A DNA stretch of 64,000 nt. It comes from Carallia brachiata (lineage: Eukaryota; Streptophyta; Magnoliopsida; Malpighiales; Rhizophoraceae). A program made the translations under genes and the position numbers. The stretch lies in assembly GCA_021464245.1 (NCBI GenBank), contig JADCRB010000038.1, positions 3,205,399-3,269,398 of the forward strand. The letters run 5' to 3'. Positions 47,608 to 60,528 of this stretch are shown in pieces. Numbering within the stretch: position 1 is the stretch's first letter; the number at the start of each line of letters is the position of its first letter. The notes below the pieces were generated by a model. The model was not told the origin of the DNA, did no database searches, and saw nothing but the letters and a program-made list of their open reading frames with translations.

Positions 47608-48818
47608 TAATAGCAAAATTCGCAAGTCTACGAAATCGCTTAAGTAATAAAGTGATAAATAGAGTAACGTTTCCACAAGGATTAATTACCAAGTACCAAA
47701 ATTGTCTTAACTCTACTATTATTTAAACCAATGGAAAAGGGAATTATACATATGCGTTTAACTTAAATAAAAAAAAAAACGAAAACAACCTTGAAATTAT
47801 AAACTACCAAGAAATTAACCAATGCAAAGCAAGCTTAGGATATTTTAATTTCACTTGTACTACCTAGCCCGATTCCAATTCAATGACAATAAATTTTAAT
47901 TATTCATATCATGGCTAAGAACCTTAAATTCTTTGATAGACTTTCCCATGACTTACCAAATATACTAGCAAAAGTCTGCTATTTTATTTTCCAACAATAA
48001 TAATAAACCCCAATTGATTCATTAAGATCTATGACTATTCAGTTGAACCCACACAGGTCAATTTATAGCTCCCGCACTAAATTATATTCCTATGGAGATT
48101 ATTGCATAGGTTTAATTGTGAAACTTCGTCCTAGTACTCTTCCCCAATCACCGATCAATTGAATAGTGGCCAATTATTCAAAGGCATTAAGATCAACAAT
48201 AAACTCATAATATGAATAAAGAAAGCCAATTGAAATCAAATTGAATCTTCAAAATAACAAGCTACATCAAAATAACCCAAGAAAATAAATTAATTCATAA
48301 AAGAAAAGGAGAAGAGAAAAAAAAACTCTAGAAAACATCCTTCAAGTTGAAGGCCTTCTCCTTCTACTCTCTGTTCTGTCTCTACAGCCTCCAAATGTTT
48401 TCTCTATAACAACCTCTCTTTTGAATGACTCCCTCATAAATTTAAGTTTTCTTCCTTTTTATTTTACTAGACTTTAACTTCCATAAGGAAACTAGATGTG
48501 ACAATTACTTTAAAGAATAAAACTCTTTTTACCTGGACTCCAGGTAACAAAATATGCCTTAACTGTAAAATTGTCTCTTATTTTTCTCTGCACGTCGAAA
48601 TCTCTAATTCCATAGGCTTTGACTTTGACACTTATTCAGCAATCCTCAATTATCTCTTTTCTCATGCCAAAATTATCTATCTTGCACATGAATCGTCTCC
48701 ATAATTCACCTAACACAGAAATAAAATAAAAATAAGAAAATTAAATAATTTCTTAAAAACAAAACAATAATTTAAGTCAAAAAGGTATGAAAAGTATATA
48801 TATAAATTCAGTACATCA
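47608..48818 (-). repeat. 5' LTR of the Athila-like element
   Basis: On the plus strand it starts TAATAGCAAAATT and ends TACATCA. The terminal TG has become TA, which would impair integration ends and again indicates age. Confidence 0.85.
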
Positions 48819-50198
48819 AACTGTGTGACTATTTTAGTGCGACTTAGAGTAAAACTGTGAAGTAAAACAAAATAAATTTTGCTGTTAAAATTAAATAAAA
48901 GAATTTTTAATTATAAGATTCACAATTTTTATATTCAATGTGCAAGAAAAAAGTAGTCTACTTCACTATGTCTTAGTTAGTAACAAAGTAGCGTTCATCC
49001 AACCGTCACAGTTTATCTTTTTTTTTTTATCACATTTTAATTATACAATAGCTTATATTAATTTGTTATTAATTTTTTATTACCTAAATGTTTTAACCTA
49101 ATATTTCCCAAAAATAATATACTATACACAAGTATATTACAAGACACAAGTACTCTATTTTCAGTAAGAGCCAAACTTTATGATCTTATACTATTCATTT
49201 CAAACTAAAAAAGAGTATAAAGCTACAAAATTTTAACATTATCACAATAAATTTGATGGCTCTAGATGGCACTTAACAATACAATAAATCATTGTGATTT
49301 TTACATAAATAATTACTGTTCCCAAATACCAAATGTTCTTTCAACCACTATTTTTACTTTTCATCATTTATTACAAATTTTTATTTGTCATAAAATTTAA
49401 AGCAACTTGTCACCATTGTATTACAAAAGAGTTGTAAATTGTAATTGAATGTATCCTACAAAGAAGTTTGCATTATTAGTAATTTTTAAAACTTCATGTG
49501 ACTATTGACTACTATCGATTCATTCACTAAAAGCTAAACTTCATTCATTGTCAACTATCATGTCATACATAACATAGAGAATAAAACTGCAAAATTTCTT
49601 TTTATGCTCTCAAGAGCCTCAACGTCTTTTACTATGCAAGAAAATATTTTGGAGACTCTTACGCACTTCCACACTAAAGTAAGATCGCGATGCTCACATG
49701 ATCACAATGACTTAGATGGGTCTAGATGTAACTGTGGTTGTACAATAGAGCAACGAAATATCTACACTAGAATAATTATTATTTTCAAAAAAATTATTTT
49801 TTCAGCCACTATTTTTACTTTTTATTGTGTATTACAAATTTCTACTTATCATAAAATTTAAAACAACACGTCGTAGTTATATTCCAAAAAAGTCGTAAAC
49901 TGTAATTGAAAGTATTGTACAAATCAGTCATAAGTTTCATATAAGTGTTGTAATCTTTAGGCTCATACAAAATAAAGGGTAATCGTAGTGAACGTGCAAA
50001 ATGGAACTCATTCTGATTTTAACAAGTACTTACAAACTTTTCTTTATAATATATGAGAACAAGAAATTTTACGACGGATTTGCAAATATATTACGACTGC
50101 TATTGAGAATTATATGCTACTTTTTTAATTAGAGTATGATACATATAACTAATTCAATGATATATTATCTACCTATGTATTTTACTTTGCAAAAAAGA

Positions 50199-50456
50199 TA
50201 TGAGTTAGCAATGATTATTTATTTCACTTTATCTAATGTGACATAAATTTTACTTATTATTTCATAGTTTTTACTTTTGATCAATACTAGTGAAATTATT
50301 AGGTGAAACAAAAGTGGAGTCAACATATATGAGGTAGTAATTATTATTTATTTCACTTTATCTAATGTGACATAAACTTTACTTATTATTTCATGATTTT
50401 TATCTTTGATTAATATGAGTAAAATTATTAGATGAGACAAAAGTGGAATCAACCAA
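50199..50456. repeat. Tandem duplication, unit about 129 bp
   Basis: A unit containing ATTTCACTTTATCTAATGTG and ACTTATTATTTCAT appears at 50199-50327 and 50328-50456, with about ten mismatches by eye. It is an old local duplication. Confidence 0.85.
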
Positions 50457-52839
50457 TATACGGTCAGACTTTTTAAATGAAATTATTTAACTACTTGTTG
50501 TAGTATATTTGTTGCTACTTCTGTTACTGAATTAATTTATCATCATTTACTCTTTTTTATCATATGTGAACAGTTCTTTATTTACTAAAACATTAAAAAA
50601 ATTTTAGATCTTTGTATGGACAGATAAAATGATAAAATAAGTTTAAGGTATTTTTACTTTTTTGTCGATCTTTGTATTCCAATTTACCTTCAAACTAATT
50701 TAAAAAAAAAAAATGAACTCAATTTTCCTTGACTGGCAAGAGGGAGACATTGCGGGTGCCCACTTTAATCCCATTTAAGGTTTTCCACCAAATTTTTCTA
50801 TTTAAGAATTTTGCGTCTGTGAATGACTTCCATGAACATCCAAAGTATTGAAAGTCAACTTTTTCTGTTTGAGCAACAAGTTAACTTAATATTAGATGTG
50901 AATAAAAATATAAAATTTATGTAGGACTTACTTGAAATAAAAGATAATATAAAATAACTTTGTGTAATTTAAAATAATGTGTGTGTTATACACATAAACA
51001 AAAATAAATATGACAAATACATATTTATTTCTATCTTATTCACTTTGTTAAAAGGGCAGGGATGTACGACTTTGTCGATCGGAGAAACCCTTTTCTACAG
51101 GGGTGTAATTGAATTGAAGTTGAGATTATTCGGGCTATGGGATAAAAAGCAGCAGTAAATATTTTCCTTCATAATAAAATTGGAATTTGCCTAAACACAC
51201 TCACAATTTGGCTCTAGAACCGCAAAATTGTTTTAAATCAAAACCGTTGCTTTTGAATTTTGTTTTTGACTTTATGCAAACGTTTTAATAACTTAAATGT
51301 TTAAAAAGTATAGCTTTTGCATGTCCGCACCCAGCCAGTTTAGCAGTTTTGTAAAATCATAGATGAAGGTAACAAAATAATAAAATTGCCTTAGCTAATG
51401 AATGATTCAGAATTGCATCTTATCGGTCATGTTTCAAGGCAGGGACCTGAGCTGACTTCGAGAGATGTATGGTGAGTTCTTGTCGGGATGGAGTTCCAGG
51501 TCGAGAATCAGGATTTCAGCCTAGACAGAGAGCGGGCCTAGTACCTGTGAGACAGGGAGGTTAGGAGAGTCAGATGGATACCTAACATTAGTACTCTGAT
51601 GCTTAAGTCGGTGGAAGGGCCAAGGATAATGAGTGACATAATTAATAGGTCATAAATGTGTTCCTTAATACTATCGCTTAGGTAGGGTTTTATAATAAAT
51701 ACATATGCTGATGCCATTACATTCATGAGGTATTCTTGAGGCAAGCTTTTAAAAGGAGGGAGAGGAGTCGATTCGTTGTTGGTCTTCACATTTAGGCCCA
51801 ATGAGGATGGTGGTGATATTTCCCCTAACAACATTGATACCAATTAGTTTTACATACCATTGATGATAATAATTGAAAGTACAAATCTTATTGCTGCCTG
51901 TCATTAATTCAATCCTCAAAGAGTTGTGAGATTAATTCTGTGCATAAAACTGTCCGACTATGCACTGCCCAAAGGGGTCCCAACTTTTCTCTTACATGTA
52001 AGTTTATATGCATGTGTATTTCAATGTAATTGGTGGGGATTCCAGCAGTTAATTATGAGTCGATGGAAACATATGCCCCAATAATGGCAACCACTCAGCC
52101 ACTGACTAAGGCCAATTCTTTCAATTTTTATCACCTTGTAGGAATTATTGGTCTGCTCCACTATTTATTTGGTGCAACTTATTACCTCCCTCTTTCCTTC
52201 TTTCTTATCCATGTGACTTCACCTAATACCCGTGGTTGTTTGGTCGAATCTCCATAAAAATAACAGCTAATCATGCACCAATTTTTTTTTAAAAAAAATA
52301 TCATTAGAGAAAAAAAAACCCTTGAGATTACAAACATTAGTATTTACTATTCATTATATATTCTTTCTCTTTGGATATGCATCTGCGAGATCGACGGCAA
52401 GCAATTCTGGTCCCCATCATTGGTTTCTATCGTGGGAAAGAGTCATAGTTTCATTGTACTGTAACGCCTCGGCTTGCACTTGGCCTTGCCTTTAAAAATA
52501 TTGTTCCACCCTTGGGAAAGGAGCAATACTTTTTGGAGGGTTTATAGGACGCTGCTTCTACTCTTTTACTTTTTTTACCAAAAAAAAAAAAGAAATATTG
52601 TTCCATTTTCAACAAGTTGGCTGTCTGATCGCTTAACAAGCTCATGGAATAATTTTGTGAGTCTTTCAGGAGATATTTTAAATGGTTAAGAATTTATATT
52701 TTTAATTTCAAGATTTTGAGTTCTAATTTTTAGAAAAAATATATTGTTTATGTAAATGAGAAAAACTACTTATATTTTGCAATTTACAGTTTAATAAACT
52801 TCTGAATGGAAAAAAAAAAAAAAAAAGATAGCAACAAAG

Positions 52840-52921
52840 TTTCATTTTAAAATTGGCTTTCCAATTTTACACAATTTACATTTCATTTTAAAATTGGCTT
52901 TCCAATTATACACAATTATTT
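52840..52921. repeat. Tandem duplication, unit 41 bp
   Basis: The unit TTTCATTTTAAAATTGGCTT... is at 52840-52880 and again from 52881, nearly identical. Each unit contains an AATTGG...CCAATT dyad. It follows a 17-base A-run. Confidence 0.88.
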
Positions 52922-55201
52922 ACAAACACTGTTTTTTAATAGGATATTGTATATCATGTGCTCCGAAGCAGATTTTTAGAAGGATTCGCCGCGGAGATCT
53001 TGTGCTTATTAATGCCCTCATTGGGCAAATTATGGTGATCAAAGCCTTTGGTCAGATCTAAGTTGGAATCATAAAAGCAAGAATTTTGTTCAACTTTATA
53101 TATTAGACTTTGCAAATAAACTATATAATTAATAATATTTTTGTGGAAGTTGGCATTGCTTTCATTTTACCAAGGAAAAAAAAAAAGAACTAAATATTAA
53201 CACAATCAACTCAAAGAAGAGGTGCGCGCAGTTGAGAAATCAAGGGGAGTTTTGTCCTTCCAAGGTCAATGATCGGTTATTATTAGGGTAGTTTAAGAAC
53301 GAATACAAAATTTAAATACACGAATACAAAATAGCCCAATCAGGGGAGTTTCGATCTCGCAGAAATCAAAGAACTAAAATAGCCCAATCAGCATGCCAAG
53401 AGATGGAAAGGCTATATTAGGGTAGTAAAAAAAAAGTACACGAATACAAAATTTAAATACAAAATAATAACACGAGTTTATTATTTAAATTTTAATGATT
53501 GATTGAATAGTATGTCTATTACAGTTATAATTCAGATTTAAATAATAGATTTGTATCGTTATTTTGTACCAATTTTTGTATTTATATAATGAAACTCATT
53601 AGGTTATTGGAATGACGCCGCTAGAAAGATGCAAAAAATCGACAGAGTGGAACAACTAAACGAACTTAATCTATCATTAACTAAAAGTGATCTCACATTA
53701 TATCATTATAATGACTATTAGATATACATTTATAATCTTCATTGATAATTGTATCATATAATAAAAGAAAAAAAAATGTGAAACCCACAATCATAATAAT
53801 CTAATGTATGTATATACTGTGTACGATTGTAACACGTCAAATTAATTGCATCTGTTATTTTGTCCTAATACAAACAGCCTGAAGACATATGGCTAGCGAT
53901 ACAAAAGTCATTTGTCACACCAATTTGTAGGGAATTTGTAGGGGAACTCTTGCCAAAAGGGTGTGTGTTCGGCTAAGGATATTGAACCTCTTCTCCTAAT
54001 GAACTTGGAACTTGGAAGGAAATTTTGGAAACTTTTACGATAATAATTTTTTACAGTAAGTGTGAATCATGTTGCTTACCTCGTTCTTAAACTACCCATC
54101 TTTTTATTTGAACCTTAATAGATAATAATGATAATTGTAATAATAACAAAAACATAGGGAACAAAGAGCAATCTTCGAGGAGTTTCAAGTATTCAACTTA
54201 TCTTTTTCTTTAGGTGCAATTTAGAACATTTACTAACCATGTTTCCGAAGGGGAAAAAAATTACCTATGCACATGCAGAAAACATTAATTACTCATTAAC
54301 TTTAACGATATTTGTATTTTCTACTCATATTTTTGTGAGTATAACTCACTCATAATTTTATACAATACAAATTTATTTTTTTATTTTTTTGTTTCAAGTA
54401 GATTGTATTTATTATGTGATATAAAATTATAAGTAACCTATACTTACTAAAAATAATGAGTCAAATTAGAATTTCTTTAAATCATGTATGACCGTGATTT
54501 CTCTCATCTAGAATCCAACCTAAGCTTTGAATACTAAAATAAATAAATAAATAAACCATACGTTTATTAGAAGATCTATCAAACATACACTTTCTTTTAT
54601 GATACTCTAAGAAACAAAATTGAAAATTATTAGCTTTGCAATTGAGCAATAAGTATTTACTCCATCACACACGAAATCAGTTGTTTAAAACTCCATTTCT
54701 CTCTTTTTTCCCCCAACTCCTCTTTTTTCTCCGCACCCCCACACCCCTCTGATTTAGAGGGTGCCTACAACTATAAGTTAGAGTGTTTGCATTGCATACG
54801 GTGTCTTTTGCTCTAATGGATATTTTCTGTTTTTTCTAACAGTTAACTCATAAATCATTAATTATTTTTTTTTATATTGAAAAAAAATGCTAACTTTCTT
54901 ATTTAAAAGAAAAAAGCTTGCGGTCCATATGTAAATAAATTTCCCGATTGGTGATAGCAAAGAGAGGATTTCTCTTTCTTGCAAACAAAGGAATCACGTT
55001 CACGTGGCAGATGGGGAGGATTACTTGTTTTAGGTAAAACTCATGATATAATTAGTTGGTAATGAAGGTCAATTACTGAATTAACTATTTAACCGGTTGA
55101 CAGTAAACGTTGACAATTTGGCGTCCAAAGTGAACAGAGGACACAGCCCTACAGCCACAAAATGCGAATCAGACCGCAAGCAGCAGTAAATTCTAATGAT
55201 T

Positions 55202-55334
55202 TTTTTTATTTTATTGGAGCTAGTAACTTAGCAGTAAAAAGAATAAGTGAGTGAACGTCAAATCTGAAGTTCGAACTCAAACCTGAGATTTTGAGGTACT
55301 AAGCGTTTAACCAACCAAGTTATGCTTGGTGTGC
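55202..55334 (-). mobile_element. tRNA-derived SINE with 14-bp target duplication
   Basis: On the minus strand the 5' part has an A-box-like TAACTTGGTTGGTTAAACGC and a B-box-like GTTTGAGTTCGAACTTC about 30 bp farther on, as in RNA polymerase III promoters. The 3' end is an A/T-rich tail (T-run 55201-55213 on plus). AAATTCTAATGATT (55188-55201) and AAATTCAAATGATT (55335-55348) flank it as a 14-bp target duplication with one mismatch. A host tRNA gene is excluded because no cloverleaf acceptor pairing is present. Confidence 0.75.
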
Positions 55335-58300
55335 AAATTCAAATGATTATTATAGGTCCAATCAAGGAGGCTAAACATATTATATGGGAGTAATTACACA
55401 TCATTTTTATATGCACTGGCAGTAATGACTCTTAGTTTAAATTTTGCAGGCTCACAAGACATATTTTGGGGAGGATTATAGTTTGGACAACGTATTGATA
55501 AAAGAAATCTCTTGGCATCTCGTGTAATAGATTTGAAAGTGAAAGGTACATCTCCTTCTTAAATAAAATTTTTTTTTTTTGGGTTTTTTCTCATAAAAAA
55601 GTTTCTCATTCTGGACTGATAAATTCGAAAAACCATGCAGACCACCATACCATAAATTACTTTATCGGCAAAAAAATTAAATTACTTGAGTCAACGAGCT
55701 TAAATTCAAACAAGCAAACTAAATATATAAATTTTACACTCATAATTTTAAAAGTAAATTCTTTTTGGTACACTATAATTAAATCTTTGATGTGAGTTTC
55801 AAGCATATGATTTTGCCCCTTTCTTTTTTCTTCTTCATTTTTTTTTTTTAAATAATTGGCTAAATAGGCTAATCTCCCCGTGAAAGTCTATGTGATAGCA
55901 AATAGCTAAGATTACGGTAGCGCTAATAAGAAAGAAGCTGAGGAGAGACATTAAGTCAAAAGCATTAAATGTTGTTTCGTAGGGAAAGGCAGCTTTGTCG
56001 AGAAAACGATATTAAATTCTGCTTCAGATAAATTATGGCATTTATTTCATAATTAAATGAACAATAGTGTAATGGAAGCATGTAGATTTGTCGGCATATC
56101 ATCCTTATGTAGATTCCATACTTAAATGGTAATTTTGTGATATGCTATTTAATTGCTATAAAAAAATAAAAAATAATAAAAAAACGAAGTAGAAATGTGT
56201 TTGTCACTTGGCAAATTGGATTACATTTTATGTAAGATAGGATAAGTCGCTAATGCTTTTTTTGAGTCACACCTGGCATCACAAGGTTTGATACACAAAA
56301 CCATTTAGGACTCTAGGTTTAATTTCTGTCATTTTGGTGCTTTGTCGAGTAAAATCACATCAAAGAAATTCCATTAAGAATGAGCAATTGTTGCACCAAT
56401 TACAAAAACGCAAAGAATTCTCAAAAAAAAAAAAAAAAAAAGGAGGAAGGGATTTTGATACAAGGGAACTAAAATCAACATTCTCTAAAATTTTGAAAAG
56501 ATTGAGATTAAAACTCTTAATGCCCCCTAAATTTTTATTTTTATGACTAACCAAATAGAGTTCGCTGATTAAAGGTAAATTTAATCTGAGGAATAATGAC
56601 AAGTGGTCCAAAAATTTTCTTCCTCGCCCATTTTCTCTCACATTTTCCGTCCTTTTTAGTATTCTTCTCCTCATTTTTTTTATCCAAACGAGGTCAACAT
56701 TTCGCAACTCTCTCAACAGACTATTAATGAGTCGCCATTGTATTTAATCCCCTGAGTTCCTGACATTGTTTGTAGGATCGCATTCAAGCAGTCCAATTCT
56801 CTGTGTTACCGATGATGTGCTTTCTCGTTTCCTAGGGATTGCTGTGCCTAAAAACATTAATGGCCATTTTTTTCGCATTAAATTTTAGGAAATATTCATA
56901 GAAATTTTTTTGGTCGGGATCAAAATAATTTGTTGGTGTATGAATTTTTTTTTAAATAAAAAAATATATAAATTCTAAATATTATTAAATAAATTGTATA
57001 ACTAATTTAATACTCTTTAAATACAGTTATATGATGTTCTTAAATTTTACTATAATAAAATCTAAAATATTAATAAATCGATCATATCCCAAGAGACTAT
57101 TTTAAGATTTCCCTATGGCGAAGTGAGGCCAAGACTCCGAGTTCCCACAAGTTTACAATCAAAAAAAGGAGTACCCACCATGAAAGCTCCAGAGATCCAA
57201 AGGGATCACAGCTAAATGAGGCATAGTACAACCTCAGATTTTATTGAAACCAACTGAGATCTCCAGGACCTTGTCAGAAACTCATGGCCAGGCAGACAGG
57301 AAAAAAAAGAGTCAGAAATTTCCCAAGGAAAATTTGCCTGTGAAAGTGGGGTAAGGTTGGCATGGAGTAAGGCGAAAGAGTGATCCCCAAGTGCTCTTTA
57401 AAAGGTCACCCCAATACGTGAATTTGCAGACAGGTCGGTGAAGCAAAATATTATTCAATTTTCAGATTGGAGACTTTCTTATTGGTGGAGTAAATACAAC
57501 AAGAAGAGTACAAAATAGGTTGGCCTACCCGTTCACATCTTAATCAAGGTAACAACTTGCATTTGCGGGTAACCACGCAAATCTCCAATCCCAATACTCT
57601 ATTTTGCGTATTGTATTGCCGGTTACCATGCAATTTCTGTCCTCGTAAAACGGCAGCTTCAATTTTGTATTGTTTGTTTGTTCTTAAAATGGGAAGAGAG
57701 GAGGAGTAGAAACTAGAAAGACCCATATCTTTTTTCTTTTTTTATACAAGAAATGGTTAGTACCTAATCAACTAGCTATTAGAATAAATGTAAAAAAATG
57801 AGTCAAAAGACATCGCAGGAGATACAAACACTTTAATCCACTTAATGATAAATTCTTCATATTAGAAGCATTTGAGAGTAGTAAAATTTGAACCTCTCAT
57901 CATTCTCTAGAATGATGTCCTAGTGGCTAACTCCACTAGACAGAAATAGTTAGAAAGACTTATATCATATGTTAGAAAGAATCATATCATATGTACATGT
58001 ACGTGTGTATCTAATATGATTTTTGATAAACTATAAATTAAAACATTCAATATAATTGATAATTGATATGCAAGCACCTATTTGATTGTTATTCTTTTAC
58101 TAACAAATCATTTACGTATATCACTTTTTAAAATTTTTCAAAATTAATTTTATGTGTTTGATTTAATATTTTAATTAAAAGTATATGACAAATATATTTA
58201 AAATATTCAATACTTGTGTAAATTTTATTATCCGATATGGTTTAATATTTTCAACACAAACTCTTAATATCATATTCGGCACTCGAAAGGTATAACAATA

Positions 58301-59169
58301 GGACACCTATGGTTTTCGGAAGTGCCCGTGGCCCGTCGGTTTTAAAAGGCAGAGGTTTGCAGCTACAATTTGCCATAAAAAGTTCAGGCCTTCTGTAATT
58401 CAGTATTTTCGTGGGCTTCGTGGAAAAATGGTGGAAAGAAAGAAGACAGATAGAAATAAAAAGAAGTTAAAAACCAAACAAAAAATAAAAGAAATAAAAA
58501 GAAGTTTTTGACCTCGTGAATGCCTCAAGCAACACATTAAAAATACATAATTTATTTAATTATATTTAATAAATTTTTTTATTCATTTTAAAATATATAT
58601 AGTAAATATATCAATTATTATATCTGTGAGTTACAGTCAGTGACTATTTATTGTCATTCTCATTTAACTATCTCCAAAGAGTGAATTCGTTACCGGAGCA
58701 ATACTGAACCCAAGTAAGCCTTCTCCACGTTCAGCTACAATATCAACGAATCTATAACTTAATAACGTACCATCTATATTTAATCCACTAAATTAAGAGA
58801 CGAGCATAGAGAGAGAACTCAAATTTAAACTAAGCGAGAAAAAGCATATCGAAATATTAATGAAACTACCACCTTGTTTTTAATTTAATAATTTTTTTAC
58901 AATTTAATATTTTAAGACACAAAAATATATCGTGAATATGTCGGTTATTGTATTTCTGAACTGAGGTTGAAGTAACTTTTTTTAATCACCTCATTTAACC
59001 ACTCTCATTATGACAAACCAACCACCAAAATATTTATAAACTTGAGTAGACCTTCCTCATAATTAATTATAGTATTAATAAATTTAAAATTTAACAATAT
59101 AATCTCAAAATTTAATATAAAACAATCTCAACATTTAATATCAATTAATTAGGATCCACGTACCTAAAG

Positions 59170-59825
59170 CAATGAATTAAGAACCGGACCAAACCGATCG
59201 GTTTAACCGAAAAAATTGGGAACCGATCCTAAGGTCGGTCTGGTTCAAACTTAAAAATGGAATTCGGATCGAACTAGAAAAAACCGATCAAAAACCGAAA
59301 AAATCGGTCAAAAACTGGGAAAACTGGCAAAAAATCGGATCGGTTGAACCAGTTCAATTTAAACCAAAAAATTTTAAATTATAATTTGACCCAAAACTTT
59401 ATCTAAATTATAATTAAAACTCTAATTTTAACTAAAAATTTTAATTTAATCCTCAATTAATTAAAATTTTTAATTTAATCTTTAAAATAAAAAAATTAAT
59501 ATTTAATTACTATTTTTAAATATTATTTTTTCAATTAATTTTTATAAATTATATTTTATTAAATATACTAATTGTAATATCTTTAATGTATGTAAATTTA
59601 ATATAATTCTTAAAATACACTTTATTTTAAATATTTATTATCATTCTTATATAATATAATATTTTATATAATTATATAAGCTATATAAAAATTTAATTTT
59701 TATATATTTAATATTAAATACTGGTTTTATCAGTTTAACCGTAATTTTATCGGTCGAATCAGTTGAATCTTAAATCTTTCAACTTTTCGATTTAATAATC
59801 AATTCGGTTTTGAGAACCTTGACTT
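59170..59825. mobile_element. MITE-like repeat rich in GAACCGG / CCGATCGGTT motifs
   Basis: The left end holds repeated ACCGATC, CGGTTTAACCG and GGTTGAACCAGTTC phrases; the right end has GGTTTTGAGAACCTTGA, partly complementary to the left end. The middle is extremely AT-rich with no frame. Such CCGGTT-bearing non-autonomous elements are common in plants. CCTAAAG at about 59163 and CTTAAAG at 59823 might be the target duplication. Exact ends are uncertain. Confidence 0.5.
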
Positions 59826-60319
59826 AAAGAGAGTTTTGAAGTAAATTGTAGAGGGGAGAAAATCATCGAAACAACCACAAAGCTAGCGATTTCGGTGATA
59901 TTTTTTACAATTTAATGGTTTGCCTGACCACGCGCCCATGTAATGTTATATAATAAAATTTCTTTGAAATAAGAAATTGAATATTATTTTGTGTGTTCAC
60001 TTAGAGTGATAATTTATTTAGTTAATCAATGTATATTTTTTATTTGTAGTTTAAATTTGAGTTTTAGTAATTACGTTTATAAAATAATGATTCTCGAAAT
60101 TCTCTATTAATTGATGGTTTAAGATTTAACAATTGTTATAATCGGTTAAGAAAAGTTACGTTTAATTTTAACAGTATTTAGGTGATGAGTGTATTCTTAT
60201 GAGTGAAATTAAATGAATATAAAATAAGTGACTCTCAATTTAATCTGTAAATCTGATAATTAATATATTTACGATAATTTTTTTTACTTAAAAAAAAATC
60301 TTCTCTTTGGTGTATATCC

Positions 60320-60352
<33 letters not shown>

Positions 60353-60430
60353 TGTCTATAAATTTAATCAGTCAGCTCTCTTTTCTCCATGTTCAATCCA
60401 TTTGCTGATATTTTTAAAATACTCCCCATA
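59826..60430. other. AT-rich upstream flank of the RING gene
   Basis: No coding sequence was seen. A T-run of about 25 bases lies at 60326-60350 and probably marks a polymorphic site. The proximal part should belong to the promoter of the downstream gene. Confidence 0.4.
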
Positions 60431-60441
60431 TCAAATCCTTG

Positions 60442-60449
60442 TATAAAAG
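60442..60449 (+). promoter_or_regulatory. TATA box of the RING/vWA gene
   Basis: TATAAAAG lies 80 bases upstream of the chosen ATG in otherwise AT-rich DNA. The distance predicts a 5' UTR of about 50 bases. Confidence 0.6.
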
Positions 60450-60528
60450 ACGCCATTAAAAAACAGAGACTCATAAGAAGTGGAGGTGAAGAAGCAACGA
60501 AAGACAAAAGCTTTTGATCTTGTTGACA

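Larger units (their letters stand above)
42635..48818 (-). mobile_element. Non-autonomous Athila-like Ty3/gypsy element with perfect target duplication
   Basis: Two direct repeats of about 1.21 kb (42635-43843 and 47608-48818) flank 3.76 kb. AACTG at 42630-42634 and AACTG at 48819-48823 form the 5-bp target duplication. On the minus strand a primer-binding site lies next to the right-hand LTR and a polypurine tract next to the left-hand LTR, so the element reads right to left. Only gag and a protease remnant are recognisable; no reverse transcriptase or integrase could be read, and the internal region is too short for a full Athila. It is a deletion derivative. The LTRs differ at many positions, so the insertion is clearly older than the Tat element. 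Confidence 0.88.
48824..59169. other. Long AT-rich intergenic stretch with small repeats and a SINE
   Basis: No gene was recognised over about 10 kb. It holds a diverged direct repeat (49338-49461 and about 49800-49922), two tandem duplications and a SINE, listed separately. A short B-box-like phrase with a downstream A-run at 52670-52826, and GAGAGGTTCAAATTTTA (minus) near 57890, could be further decayed SINEs. The segment 57080-57440 is GC-richer but has no readable protein. Confidence 0.4.

Noticed and set aside
52440..52620. GC-richer segment resembling a small structured RNA gene
   Set aside because: No snRNA promoter element, tRNA box pair or known motif could be found.
57840..57960. 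Possible second SINE on the minus strand (GAGAGGTTCAAATTTTA)
   Set aside because: A B-box-like phrase exists, but no convincing A box spacing, tail or target duplication was found.
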